From: an uncultured Bacteroides sp.
GTDB lineage: Bacteria; Bacteroidota; Bacteroidia; Bacteroidales; Bacteroidaceae
Assembly (NCBI RefSeq): GCF_902491285.1
Contig: NZ_CABUHK010000014.1
Location: 14,544-78,543 of the forward strand
Direction: 5' to 3'
DNA length: 64,000 nucleotides
Notes under the pieces: generated by a model
Database searches by the model: none
What the model saw: only the letters and a program-made list of their open reading frames with translations
What the model was told of the DNA's origin: nothing
Part shown: piece after piece, positions 45,078-54,816 of the stretch
Numbering within the stretch: the stretch's first letter is position 1
How the letters are laid out: each line of letters begins with the position of its first letter
Made by a program: the position numbers and the translations under genes

Positions 45078-47282
45078 CTAGATTAAATCCAGCATCAAAG
45101 GGATATCCTCTTCTCGAACACCCTGTTTGAGGAGAGATTCCTCATCTTTATGGAACATTTCAAGGAACCGTTCCCGGTTTCCGCTGGCTGTAATCGCCTT
45201 TCCGTAGAAAACAGCCGCTTTCTGGATATCTCCCATCACCCAGGCAACGTGTCCGGCGTTCATATAGTCGATAGCCAATGGCTTCTGTTCGATGATTTTC
45301 TCGTAATACTTCATCGCTTGTTCGTATTTTTGGCTGATGAATGAACACCATCCGATGCCACGCCATGCTTTTACACAGTTGTTTTCGATGAAATCCAGTT
45401 TGAAGAAATAATTCAGCGCTTCCTCATATTGTCCCATTTCAGCCAGACAGCTACCGATGTGGAAAGTAACATTCACATCTTCCGGTGCAATCTCTTCCAC
45501 CTTTTTATAATAGGTGAGAGCCGCTTGGTAATTTCTGTTTAACCGATAGCAAATAGCCAGGTGGCGATTGTTCCAGATATTATCCGGCTTCAATGTATCA
45601 GCCTTCAGATAGGCTTGGATAGCTTCTGCGTATTTCTTTCTTTTCTGTAGCGCATATCCGAATTTCTGATAATACTCCGCACAGTCTTCTTCAAACTCAC
45701 CGATAGCCTCCAACTCCTCAAAAATCTCGATAGCCTCATCCCAACGTTCCTTTGACAAATAGAAATCGGCAATAGGGAATAAAACATCTTCCCAAGACAA
45801 TATATTGTCGAGTGCGGGAACATGATGGAGATCGAGCTTCTCTTTAAAAATATCCCTGAACTCCTTGCGGCGTACACTGAGCTTGAAGAAACGGTAAAGG
45901 TCATGCAGATACTGGTTGCTGACTGTCCCCGGACGTTCATTGAACCGCTTCATTGTCTCGGCGTTCGATTTTTCTGCCAATTCAGCCACCTGCTGTTCGT
46001 TGAGTTGGCTCAACATCATATCCTGCTGCATCTGTGGCAACTGGTGGATGGTAAAGAACAACGAATATTTGTCACTATTGCTGAAAAATCCCGACTGGAG
46101 AATCAAATCCAGTAAGCTGCTTCCCTGGTTTCCCGTTTGTTTCAGTGATTTAAGTACATTAGACTGCTGCTTGCTGAACGGATAAAACCAGTTCTGCACT
46201 TCGCGGAAGAACGGATAATTCTTCAAAGCGGCAAACGTGCTCATATATACATCGGCTCCTTCCAACTGGAGCTCGTTCATTTCACGCAATTTATCTCCCA
46301 GTCCCGACTTTTCGAAAGCATCTTCCCAATCCGGGTTCTTGTCATCATTCTCTTCGTCATTTTCCTCAAAGCCGAACCTCATATTCTTCATCGAAGAAAC
46401 ATTCTTCAGCATTTCGGGAATAATCTCTTCCCGCATCTTCTTGTCGATTTTCTCCGTCTCCTGACACAGTAGCATCTGGCGATAGATACGTGCGACGTCA
46501 TCGATGAAGGAAGGGATTTCTTCCATGAGATCCACCCGCTTGATAAGTTCCGGATAGAAAGTGAGCCGGTTTCTGTAAATGTGGAAAATAATCATCGCAC
46601 CTACTAATGCCCGCTGGCTGACGTTGACATTCGGATGGCGGTATGCGTCGAGCAGCCACATGATTTTCCGCATATCGAAACAGTCCATCAAACTCAATGT
46701 GACAGCACTGACGAACAGGCATAAATCGTCCCCCGGAAGTAATTCCGATGCCAGCATGGCTTGTGCTTCTTCTTCGTCCTGTGTAGTCCATGAACTGTTT
46801 GTCCATGTTCTTATGAACATAAATTTGAGTGTATCTTCATGTCGTTTCAGAACTTCATCCATCTTTTCGTCAGATAGTAATCCGCTGACTGCCAAGTCGT
46901 CATTAAATGACTCCAATATATGAAGTATTGTTTTAATACCGTAGCCCGACAATTCCGGTGATACGGGAGTGCGGCGCACCTCATGGTAATATCTTGATGA
47001 AGCGTTATCCAACATGAGCAGCCGCGATTGGTCGGCGATACCCCATGTGTCCGCCACCATTTTCTGAAACAGATTCCACCGTTCCGGGTCGTTTGCGCCT
47101 TGTCTCATATAGTCCAGCATGTACTTGTATGAGGTCTGCAATTGCTCCAGGCGGGTACGTAAATCCCAGTCGGGGCACTGCCACAACAAGGATTCCAGTT
47201 GCATCAAGGCTTCCTTGAGCCTTTTATCTTCAAGTAAGGTACGTATATATGCGTATTGTTCATTAATCGTTTTTTCGTTCAT
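45078..47282 (-). CDS. Tetratricopeptide-repeat protein
   Basis: A 734-residue cytoplasmic protein without signal peptide. The N-terminal half (about 1-450) is helical with no domain I recognise. TPR repeats occupy about 520-690 (for example AEAIQAYLKADTLKPDNIWNNRHLAICYRLNRNY, YEEALNYFFKLDFIENN). TPR proteins mediate protein contacts; the role here is unknown. Ten bp downstream of the DUF418 gene, so probably co-transcribed with it. Confidence 0.85.
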   Translation of the reverse strand: MNEKTINEQYAYIRTLLEDKRLKEALMQLESLLWQCPDWDLRTRLEQLQTSYKYMLDYMRQGANDPERWNLFQKMVADTWGIADQSRLLMLDNASSRYYHEVRRTPVSPELSGYGIKTILHILESFNDDLAVSGLLSDEKMDEVLKRHEDTLKFMFIRTWTNSSWTTQDEEEAQAMLASELLPGDDLCLFVSAVTLSLMDCFDMRKIMWLLDAYRHPNVNVSQRALVGAMIIFHIYRNRLTFYPELIKRVDLMEEIPSFIDDVARIYRQMLLCQETEKIDKKMREEIIPEMLKNVSSMKNMRFGFEENDEENDDKNPDWEDAFEKSGLGDKLREMNELQLEGADVYMSTFAALKNYPFFREVQNWFYPFSKQQSNVLKSLKQTGNQGSSLLDLILQSGFFSNSDKYSLFFTIHQLPQMQQDMMLSQLNEQQVAELAEKSNAETMKRFNERPGTVSNQYLHDLYRFFKLSVRRKEFRDIFKEKLDLHHVPALDNILSWEDVLFPIADFYLSKERWDEAIEIFEELEAIGEFEEDCAEYYQKFGYALQKRKKYAEAIQAYLKADTLKPDNIWNNRHLAICYRLNRNYQAALTYYKKVEEIAPEDVNVTFHIGSCLAEMGQYEEALNYFFKLDFIENNCVKAWRGIGWCSFISQKYEQAMKYYEKIIEQKPLAIDYMNAGHVAWVMGDIQKAAVFYGKAITASGNRERFLEMFHKDEESLLKQGVREEDIPLMLDLI

Positions 47283-47292
47283 TGTGATTTAA

Positions 47293-48477
47293 TTATTTAT
47301 TTTTTCCAATCCAGGTCAGGCGTTTCCAAAGACCCTCAAAAGGGCCGTGTTTATGATGGCGGAGCCACCACGAACAGAATACCATTTGTAATAGAACAAA
47401 AAGGATGCCAAAAAGGAAACTGTATGTAATTCCTAAATACCGTCCCAGTTCGAATCCCCAATGATAGAACAAAAGCGAACCGAAAATTGATTGTCCGAGA
47501 TAGTTAGTTAAGCTCATTTTTCCATAAGTTGTGAAACGCATGAAGAAACTACGGTCTTTCACGTGATAGAAAGTCAGCAATAATCCCGTCACCAGCAATA
47601 CCATAAAGCTGAGGTTGCTGAATGAACTTAGGATAAGCTGCAACGGTACAAGTATGGCACTTCGTTCTATAAACTCCGGCAACATATTGTTGATTCCGTA
47701 GATAGGGAAGAAGCAGAGAAGGGAGAAAGCCAGTGCCTTCAGCCATAAGCGTTCGTTCTTTTCGCTGTACAGGAAATATTGGCGGCGCCCTACAAGCATA
47801 CCGAACAGAAATAATCCCGGTGTTTGCAGGATGCGTCCGTGTTCCAGCGCCCAAGTCATATTGGCTAGCTGCCCTTCCCACATATTCATACGAACCGTTT
47901 CGAGGAATGTCCCGTTCTTCTGCACATCGAACGCGATGCCGAAATAATAACGTGCAAGGCTTTCTCCTGCCACATAGTCAGGATTGCATACAGCATAAAT
48001 CAGTTTCACCCAGTCGATGGGCTGAAGAATAAGCAAGGTGGCGAAGATGAGGACAGTACGGTCGCTCATCCGGCAGAATATCGGCAGGATAATTCCAAGA
48101 ATGGCATACATCGTCAATATCTCTCCGGTGAAGAAAGCCGCGTTGAACTGTCCGATAATAAACAGAATGAATAATCTCCATAAGAACCGCAGGCGGAAAT
48201 CCTTTCCTCTCCGCTGCTGGTTATTGTCTTGGATATAGAAGCTAAAACCGAAAAGCAGGGCGAATACCGCATACGCTTTATTGCTGAATGCGAAGAATAA
48301 TCCTCTCCAGATGGCTTGGTCGGTGAAGTTCATCCATTCAAAAGGAACCTCTTTCGGAAAAGAGTAGAAATTGAAATGTTCGATACTGTGCAAGAGGATA
48401 ATTCCCATTACTGCTAATCCCCTTAATACGTCGGCAACGTCAACTCGGGCGTTTGGTTCGGCGATTTTGTGTTCCAT
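47293..48477 (-). CDS. DUF418 family membrane protein
   Basis: A 394-residue inner-membrane protein with about 9-10 hydrophobic helices. The N-terminal DVLRGLAVMGIILLHSIEHF and C-terminal YGKMSLTNYLGQSIFGSLLFYHWG blocks match DUF418 (COG2311, YeiB-like). Function is unknown; the family resembles acyltransferase-type membrane proteins. First gene of a two-gene unit with the TPR gene. Confidence 0.88.
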   Translation of the reverse strand: MEHKIAEPNARVDVADVLRGLAVMGIILLHSIEHFNFYSFPKEVPFEWMNFTDQAIWRGLFFAFSNKAYAVFALLFGFSFYIQDNNQQRRGKDFRLRFLWRLFILFIIGQFNAAFFTGEILTMYAILGIILPIFCRMSDRTVLIFATLLILQPIDWVKLIYAVCNPDYVAGESLARYYFGIAFDVQKNGTFLETVRMNMWEGQLANMTWALEHGRILQTPGLFLFGMLVGRRQYFLYSEKNERLWLKALAFSLLCFFPIYGINNMLPEFIERSAILVPLQLILSSFSNLSFMVLLVTGLLLTFYHVKDRSFFMRFTTYGKMSLTNYLGQSIFGSLLFYHWGFELGRYLGITYSFLFGILFVLLQMVFCSWWLRHHKHGPFEGLWKRLTWIGKNK

Positions 48478-48663
48478 GATTTTTAGTTTCTGTTATTAAT
48501 TGGTTTGTATTCTAATTATCTTATCTCCGGTATTACCTCTGATTTAAGCGGTGCTTGGAATAAAAACTGTATTACACGCCTGCAATGTAGTTATTCTGTT
48601 TGAAATCGACAGCTTTATTCGGGGTAAGTGGTTGTATTTGATTATGGTTGATACTTATCAAAC

Positions 48664-48700
48664 AAGGGCAACTCTTTTCACAAAGAATTGCCCTTTTATT
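48664..48700 (-). terminator. Terminator of pgk
   Basis: AAGGGCAACTCTT pairs with AAGAATTGCCCTT (one wobble, valid only on the minus strand), just after pgk. The remaining intergenic stretch 48478-48663 shows no supported feature. Confidence 0.8.
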
Positions 48701-48731
48701 TCACTATTGTAAAAATTAGCTATAAACTTTC

Positions 48732-49991
48732 TTATTCTTGAATAGCAGCGATACCCGGAAGAACTTTTCCTTCGATTGCTTCAAGCAATGCGCCGCCACC
48801 AGTTGAAACATAAGATACGCCGCTAGCCAGGCCGAACTTGTTGACACAAGCTACAGAGTCGCCGCCACCAACGAGTGAGAATGCACCGTTCTTGGTTGCT
48901 TCAACGATAGCTTCTCCTACTGCACGTGAACCGTGAGTGAAGTTTTCAAATTCGAATACGCCTGTAGGGCCGTTCCAAAGGATCGTCTTTGATTCTTTGA
49001 TAACGTTAGCGAATATTTCTTCAGTCTTAGGACCGATGTCAAGACCTTCCCATCCGTCAGGAATTTCGTCAACCGGACAGAATTTAGTATTTGCTTCGTT
49101 AGAGAAAGCATCAGCGATTTTAGCGTCGACAGCCAAGACAAGGTTAACGCCTTTTTCTTTCGCTTTCTTGATTAAGTCCAAAGCCAGGTCAAGCTTGTCG
49201 TCCTCGCAGATAGAGATACCGATCTTACCGCCCATTGCTTTAGTAAATGTATAAGTCATACCGCCTGCGATAATCAGGTTGTCTACCTTGTTCAACAGGT
49301 TTTCGATGATTTCGATTTTGGAAGAAACTTTAGAGCCACCCATGATAGCAGTGAACGGACGTTTGATGTCGTTCAATACTTTATCAACAGCTTTCACTTC
49401 TTTCTCCATCAAGTAACCGAACATCTTGTTGTTTACGTCGAAATATTTAGCGATCAATGCTGTGGAGGCATGAGCACGGTGAGCAGTACCGAATGCGTCG
49501 TTAACGTAGCAGTCAGCGTAAGAAGCCAATTTCTTGGTGAATTCTTTCTGGCTTTCTTTTACAGCTTTCTTAGCAGCAGCTTTTTCTTCGTCAGTTGCGT
49601 CTTCAGCCAGACCTCTTGGCTTGCCTTCTTCTTCAGCGTAGAAGCGAAGATTTTCGAGCAACAGCACTTCGCCCGGTTGCAGAGCAGCAGCCTTTACAGC
49701 AGCTTCTTCACCCATGCAGTCATTAGCAAACTGAACTTCAACGCCCAGTAATTCAGACAGGTGCTTGATGATATGCTTCAAGGAGAATTTATCGGCAACG
49801 CCTTTCGGACGGCCCAGGTGAGAGCCAATGATGATGCTACCGCCGTCTGCCAGGATCTTCTTCAAAGTAGGAAGAGCTGCACGCATACGAGTGTCATCTG
49901 TAATGTTGAAGTTTTCGTCCAGGGGTACATTGAAGTCCACGCGAACAAATGCCTTTTTACCGGCAAAATTGAATTTGTCAATTGTCTGCAT
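48732..49991 (-). CDS. pgk: Phosphoglycerate kinase
   Basis: Glycolytic enzyme: 1,3-bisphosphoglycerate + ADP to 3-phosphoglycerate + ATP. It has 419 residues. Motifs: [13 protein letters not shown] near 13, the substrate arginine region SHLGRPKG near 57, [13 protein letters not shown] near 167, [12 protein letters not shown] near 218, and the C-terminal [30 protein letters not shown]. Biased codon use indicates high expression. Its own promoter lies 54 bases upstream, behind nth. Confidence 0.97.
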   Translation of the reverse strand: MQTIDKFNFAGKKAFVRVDFNVPLDENFNITDDTRMRAALPTLKKILADGGSIIIGSHLGRPKGVADKFSLKHIIKHLSELLGVEVQFANDCMGEEAAVKAAALQPGEVLLLENLRFYAEEEGKPRGLAEDATDEEKAAAKKAVKESQKEFTKKLASYADCYVNDAFGTAHRAHASTALIAKYFDVNNKMFGYLMEKEVKAVDKVLNDIKRPFTAIMGGSKVSSKIEIIENLLNKVDNLIIAGGMTYTFTKAMGGKIGISICEDDKLDLALDLIKKAKEKGVNLVLAVDAKIADAFSNEANTKFCPVDEIPDGWEGLDIGPKTEEIFANVIKESKTILWNGPTGVFEFENFTHGSRAVGEAIVEATKNGAFSLVGGGDSVACVNKFGLASGVSYVSTGGGALLEAIEGKVLPGIAAIQE

Positions 49992-50044
49992 AATACTCTA
50001 TTTTTATTTAAAAGTGTTTTAAAATTCTTCTTTTAGAACGACCG

Positions 50045-50052
50045 CAAAGTTA
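50045..50052 (-). promoter_or_regulatory. -7 promoter box for pgk
   Basis: TAACTTTG on the minus strand, 54 bases before the pgk ATG, in the gap after nth. Confidence 0.5.
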
Positions 50053-50083
50053 CTATTTATTTCGGTTCCCTGCTATTAAATCG

Positions 50084-50761
50084 TTATTTATTCTTGCCTT
50101 TTGATGCCTCTTTTGTAACTTTATACGTGTTACAGAAATATTTGCACATCATTTGCAAACCACAGGTGTCACATTTCGGAGTGCGTGCCTGGCAAATATA
50201 ACGACCGTGCAGGATGAGCCAGTGATGAGCGATCGGTACAAGTTTTTCCGGGATATTCTTCATCAGTTCCTTTTCTACACTGAACGGAGTCGTACAACTG
50301 TCCGGCACCAGCCCGATACGGTGGCTGACGCGAAACACATGTGTATCAACCGCCATTGCCGCCTTGTTGAACACCACGGACTGAATGACATTCGCCGTCT
50401 TTCTTCCCACACCGGGCAGTTTTATCAAGTCGTCCATATTGTCCGGCACCTGGCTATTGAAGTCATTGACCAGCATCTTTGCCATGCCGACCAGATGTTT
50501 CGCCTTATTATTCGGATAAGACACACTCCGTATATATTCAAAAACTACTTCCGGAGTAGTGGCAGCCAATGCTTCCGAAGTCGGAAAATCTCTGTACAGG
50601 GGCGGGGTGATCATATTCACCCGCTTGTCTGTACATTGTGCGGAAAGGATTACGGCAATCAATAATTCATACGGATTGTTGTAATGTAATTCTGTTTCGG
50701 CCACAGGCACATTTTCCTGAAACCAGGCGATTACTTTCTCATAACGTTCTTTCTTTCTCAT
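50084..50761 (-). CDS. nth: Endonuclease III
   Basis: Base-excision-repair glycosylase/AP lyase for oxidised pyrimidines. It has 225 residues. The helix-hairpin-helix LPGVGRKTANVI provides the catalytic lysine, the aspartate lies in VDTHVFRVSHRIGL, and the C-terminal iron-sulfur motif is C-X6-C-X2-C-X5-C (CQARTPKCDTCGLQMMC). Its ATG overlaps the MFS gene stop (ATGA, 50758-50761), so translation is probably coupled. Confidence 0.96.
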   Translation of the reverse strand: MRKKERYEKVIAWFQENVPVAETELHYNNPYELLIAVILSAQCTDKRVNMITPPLYRDFPTSEALAATTPEVVFEYIRSVSYPNNKAKHLVGMAKMLVNDFNSQVPDNMDDLIKLPGVGRKTANVIQSVVFNKAAMAVDTHVFRVSHRIGLVPDSCTTPFSVEKELMKNIPEKLVPIAHHWLILHGRYICQARTPKCDTCGLQMMCKYFCNTYKVTKEASKGKNK

Positions 50762-51957
50762 CGTAGTTTGTTTTTATGGTAATGAGGCGTTACTTTGATC
50801 TTGAAATAGATAGCGGAAACCACCGTCAGGCAGGCTCCGAAAAGATAAGCTTTGTCAAATGTGCTGATTTCTGCGATATACCCTCCGGTCAGCATCCCGA
50901 TACCGATTCCCACGTCCCAGGAAGTAAGATAGGTAGAAGTCGCCGTACCCCGTTGATTGTTAGGGGCGAGATTCACGAACAACGTATTGAATGCCGGAAA
51001 CATAATTCCGAACCCAACGCCCATCAGCAATGCGATGCCGAAAAACAAAACCGTGCATACGGTATCATTCCACTTAATCAGATACACGCAGCCCGAAAGC
51101 AGGAAAAAGCTGAACACAACCAGATACAATCCGGCAGCTATCACCTGCGTTATTTTCCCCCTGTCTACCAGCTTGCCAGAGAATATCCGTGAGATAGCCA
51201 TGCCGACCGCCATAAAAGTAAAGAAGAATCCCGTTTGTGCATGGATACCTATCTCATGGGCATACATCGCCACATAATTGGTTGTCATGCCGTAAGGAAT
51301 GGAAAGAAGCAGCAAGCTAAGTCCCGCCGGCATCCCTTTCAGCAGGATAAAGCGGTCGAGTGAAATCGGTTCCCTTTTCACAGGGGGCTTATAAGGCGTT
51401 TTTATCAGACTTGCACATAGAAAACCTAAGATACAAGAACCGAACGCATAGCAGAATATCGTTGCAAAGGAAACTCCTGCATCATGCAGGAATAATCCGA
51501 ACATCGGCCCGATGGACATCGCCGTATTGTTTGTAAGCCCGTAATAACCTAATCCTTCCCCTCTGCGTGAAGAAGGCATAATGTCGATTACCACTGTATT
51601 TCCACCTACCGTGACCATCCCGAAAGAGACACCGTGAATGATTCGGAATATAATAAATAGGGTGAGCGAACCGGCAATAAGATATCCCCCGAACATCATC
51701 ATAAAAATGAAGTAAGCGAAAAGATAGAGAGGCTTGCGGGCAAAAGTATCGAGCAGATAACCGGAAAAAGGACGGATGCAGAGTGCCGCTACCGTATAGC
51801 AGGAAAGCACGATACCGATAGTTGAGTTTCCGGCCTTAAAAAATTCGGATAAATAGAACGGCAAAACAGGAATCAACAACCAAAAGCCGAAGTAGAGCAG
51901 GAAGTTGGCTGCCAAGATGAAACAATAACTGGAAGTAATGAGTCTATCCTTTGCCAT
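50758..51957 (-). CDS. Major facilitator superfamily transporter
   Basis: A 399-residue inner-membrane protein with about twelve hydrophobic helices. The MFS motif between helices 2 and 3 is visible (GYLLDTFARKPLYLF). Similar to drug- or sugar-efflux MFS proteins; the substrate is unknown. It lies between pheS and nth on the same strand. The 98-bp gap to pheS is filled by a 22-bp-period repeat. Confidence 0.9.
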   Translation of the reverse strand: MAKDRLITSSYCFILAANFLLYFGFWLLIPVLPFYLSEFFKAGNSTIGIVLSCYTVAALCIRPFSGYLLDTFARKPLYLFAYFIFMMMFGGYLIAGSLTLFIIFRIIHGVSFGMVTVGGNTVVIDIMPSSRRGEGLGYYGLTNNTAMSIGPMFGLFLHDAGVSFATIFCYAFGSCILGFLCASLIKTPYKPPVKREPISLDRFILLKGMPAGLSLLLLSIPYGMTTNYVAMYAHEIGIHAQTGFFFTFMAVGMAISRIFSGKLVDRGKITQVIAAGLYLVVFSFFLLSGCVYLIKWNDTVCTVLFFGIALLMGVGFGIMFPAFNTLFVNLAPNNQRGTATSTYLTSWDVGIGIGMLTGGYIAEISTFDKAYLFGACLTVVSAIYFKIKVTPHYHKNKLR

Positions 51958-51961
51958 GTAG

Positions 51962-52046
51962 TTAGTGATTAACGGAATAGTGATTAGTGATTAATGCCTG
52001 CGGTTGTATTGCGCAGCCGGCTAATCGTTAATCACTAACCACTATT
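51962..52046. repeat. 22-bp-period array of TTAGTGATTAA between the MFS gene and pheS
   Basis: TTAGTGATTAA begins at 51962 and 51984 (22 bp apart); its inverse TTAATCACTAA begins at 52028 (44 bp further on). GTTAGTGATTAACG (51961-51974) pairs perfectly with CGTTAATCACTAAC (52026-52039), a 14-bp stem. The array fills the space between the pheS stop and the MFS start. Confidence 0.85.
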
Positions 52047-52055
52047 CACTTTTAT

Positions 52056-53075
52056 TTAATATGCCGCTTCGAATTCTTTCAGGAAGCGTGTATCGTTTTC
52101 AGAGAACATACGGAGGTCTTTCACCTGATATTTCAAGTTCGTGATACGCTCGATACCCATACCGAGAGCATAACCGCTGTACACCTTGCTGTCGATACCG
52201 TTGGCGTCGAGCACGTTCGGGTCTACCATACCGCAACCGAGGATTTCCACCCAGCCGGTGTGTTTGCAGAACGGACAACCTTTACCGCCGCAGATATTAC
52301 AACTGATATCCATTTCGGCGCTGGGCTCGGTGAACGGGAAGTAGGAAGGACGCAAACGTATCTTCGTATCCGCGCCGAACATTTCCTTGGCGAAAAGCAA
52401 CAATACCTGTTTCAAATCCGTGAATGATACATTCTTGTCTACGTACAACGCTTCTACCTGATGGAAGAAACAGTGTGCACGGTAGCTGATAGCTTCGTTA
52501 CGATATACACGTCCCGGGCAGATGATGCGGATAGGTGGTTGTGAAACTTCCATCACGCGGCTTTGTACGGAAGAAGTATGCGTACGCAAAACTACGTCCG
52601 GGTGAGCTTCGATAAAGAAAGTATCCTGCATGTCGCGTGCCGGATGGTCTTCGGCAAAGTTCAGTGCCGAGAATACATGCCAGTCATCTTCAATTTCAGG
52701 ACCTTCAGCGATGCTGAATCCCAGACGGGCGAAAATATCAATGACTTCGTTCTTTACAATTGTAAGCGGGTGGCGTGTACCCAGTTCCACGGGATAAGCC
52801 GAACGCGTCAAATCCAGTCCGTCGCAACCGTTGTCCTGACTTTCAAACTGCTCTTTCAGCGCGTTGATTTTATCCTGCGCCTTGTTTTTCAGCTCGTTCA
52901 GTCTCATGCCGACTTCCTTTTTCTGTTCGGCGGCTACGTTACGGAAATCCGCCATTAAGTCGTTAATGGCTCCCTTCTTGCTAAGGTATTTGATGCGGAG
53001 AGCTTCGAGTTCTTCGGCATTGGAGGCGTGCAAGGCTTCCACCTCTTTCAGAAGTTGTTCAATCTTAGCTATCAT
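52056..53075 (-). CDS. pheS: Phenylalanyl-tRNA synthetase alpha subunit
   Basis: Charges tRNA-Phe in complex with the beta subunit (pheT, not in this window). It has 339 residues: an N-terminal coiled-coil tRNA-binding region (about 1-90), then the class II core with motif 2 GRVYRNEAISYRAHCFFHQVEALYV, motif SYFPFTEPSAEMDI, and motif 3 GYALGMGIERI. A CNICGGKGCPFC insertion gives four cysteines. The promoter is 43 bases upstream. Confidence 0.97.
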   Translation of the reverse strand: MIAKIEQLLKEVEALHASNAEELEALRIKYLSKKGAINDLMADFRNVAAEQKKEVGMRLNELKNKAQDKINALKEQFESQDNGCDGLDLTRSAYPVELGTRHPLTIVKNEVIDIFARLGFSIAEGPEIEDDWHVFSALNFAEDHPARDMQDTFFIEAHPDVVLRTHTSSVQSRVMEVSQPPIRIICPGRVYRNEAISYRAHCFFHQVEALYVDKNVSFTDLKQVLLLFAKEMFGADTKIRLRPSYFPFTEPSAEMDISCNICGGKGCPFCKHTGWVEILGCGMVDPNVLDANGIDSKVYSGYALGMGIERITNLKYQVKDLRMFSENDTRFLKEFEAAY

Positions 53076-53117
53076 ATTCTTGATATATTGTTATTCAGTT
53101 TCTTGGTAAAAACCTTG

Positions 53118-53125
53118 CAAAGATA
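53118..53125 (-). promoter_or_regulatory. -7 promoter box for pheS
   Basis: TATCTTTG on the minus strand, 43 bases before the pheS ATG. Confidence 0.55.
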
Positions 53126-53176
53126 TAATATTTATTTCAGTTGGTGAAATCTATATAGACGTTTTTGTAGAGCAGT

Positions 53177-54790
53177 TTACTTTAGGTTCGGATTTAGGAT
53201 GGCATCCTCGTAGGGATAGGGAACATACATCTTGCTGTCATCCCACGTGCCCGTAACGGGTACTATTTCTTTTCTGAAAATCTTGGAACCTTCAACCACT
53301 TCGATTGCCGGGTTTTCCTTGCGATATTCAAAATGGTCTTTGTACCGGTACATTCTGAACATATCTCTTGCCCGGCTTGCAACGCCGCCCCAGTAATATC
53401 CGGCCATTTCCCAACCGTGTTCGTTGTAGGCTGCTTCCGCTAGTTCCTCGGGACTCATCGTTTCTTTATAAATATCGGATTCTTTACCATCAGCTCTGTT
53501 ACGTACCTTATTTAATACTTCAACAGCTTTGGCGTTGGTCTGTCCCGATCGTCCTGTTGCTTCGGCATACCAGCAATATACCTGCGAAAGACGTATCAAC
53601 TGGAATGTCTTTTCGCCTGCAGCATTGACCAGTCCGGGATTCTTATAATCAAATTCCGTCCCGCGTACGGCTCCTTCCACAGTCTTCATGAAAACGGGCG
53701 CGACTACTTCGCGGGAGGGGGGATCGGTATCGTACCACCAGTCATGCAGCTCACCGTCATTCAACATGATTTTTGGGAAATAAGTGGCGTCTTTGCGCGG
53801 CCCTTCCGGAAACTCCTTCCAAAACTTGATTTCCCCGTTTGTGTCACCCCATCCGCCTTGTTTCATGTCTTGCAGAAAGTCGGTCAAGGGGGCTGACTGG
53901 TTAGTCTGATCCCTGTTGTAATAGATACCTAGCAGGAGTTCCGTATTTTTATTATTGTATTCCCATGAATATACTTTGCTGTATTCGTCCAGCAGTTTAT
54001 AGTCATAAGTGCCATCCTCGGTGCCGTCAATAACTTCTTTTGCTTTGCCGGCGGCCAGTTCATAATATTCCGTACCCTTGTTGAGCGGCCATCCCGCCAT
54101 GCACATATAAACATAAGCCATCGTTGCTTTCACGGCTCCCCGGCTTACGGCGATATTGAATCCGTTTCTCGCATAAGGCTCTTTGGTGTACTTTATGGGG
54201 CAGTCGGTTTCTGCAATTTTCAAGTCGGACACGATTAGTTCATATACTTCCTCTTCCGTTTTCAGCGGAGCGTTGTAATTGATTTCCTCTTCCAGCATGA
54301 TGGGCACTTTTCCCCAAGTTGTCACCAGGTAGAAATAAGAATACGCTCTCCAGTAATGTGCTTGTCCGATGGCTGCCTTGATTTCTTCATCCGACACGTC
54401 GGGAGTGCGTCCGGCATTGTTTATGATAAAGTTGGCTGCCTTGATAACTTTGAAACGCTGTTCCCACATGCTGGACAGCCATGAATTGTTATCCTTTACA
54501 TCAAACTGGTCATGTTCCCTAAGCGGTTGCTTGTTGCTGGAAGGGTGGGTGGAAATATCATCGCCGACCAGAAAGTTTGTGCCGCAAAGGTTGTTGCTGG
54601 CTTGCGAACTTGCTATCACGGAGTATAATGCAGTCAGTGAAGCATCGAGGTCTTCTTTGTTGCTGAAGAAATTTTCTGAGGTCAATTGCCCTTTAGGGTC
54701 TTCTGTCAGGAAGTCGTTGCACGATGCCAGGCATAAGCCTGCGAAAACGAATGGCAATGTCCTTCTGATATATTTATATGCTGTTTTCAT
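53177..54790 (-). CDS. SusD/RagB-family surface glycan-binding lipoprotein
   Basis: A 537-residue lipoprotein (lipobox GLCLASC, then NDFLTEDPKGQLTSENFF). It has typical SusD features: AHYWRAYSYFYLVTTWGKVPIM, TPR-like helices, and the C-terminal QLIRLSQVYCWYAEATGRSGQ, VLNKVRNRADG and GWEMAGYYWGG blocks. It is 26 bp downstream of its SusC and forms the outer-membrane glycan-uptake pair. No enzyme genes follow; the operon ends before pheS. Confidence 0.94.
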   Translation of the reverse strand: MKTAYKYIRRTLPFVFAGLCLASCNDFLTEDPKGQLTSENFFSNKEDLDASLTALYSVIASSQASNNLCGTNFLVGDDISTHPSSNKQPLREHDQFDVKDNNSWLSSMWEQRFKVIKAANFIINNAGRTPDVSDEEIKAAIGQAHYWRAYSYFYLVTTWGKVPIMLEEEINYNAPLKTEEEVYELIVSDLKIAETDCPIKYTKEPYARNGFNIAVSRGAVKATMAYVYMCMAGWPLNKGTEYYELAAGKAKEVIDGTEDGTYDYKLLDEYSKVYSWEYNNKNTELLLGIYYNRDQTNQSAPLTDFLQDMKQGGWGDTNGEIKFWKEFPEGPRKDATYFPKIMLNDGELHDWWYDTDPPSREVVAPVFMKTVEGAVRGTEFDYKNPGLVNAAGEKTFQLIRLSQVYCWYAEATGRSGQTNAKAVEVLNKVRNRADGKESDIYKETMSPEELAEAAYNEHGWEMAGYYWGGVASRARDMFRMYRYKDHFEYRKENPAIEVVEGSKIFRKEIVPVTGTWDDSKMYVPYPYEDAILNPNLK

Positions 54791-54816
54791 CTTGTTCTTT
54801 TTTATTGGTTCAATGG

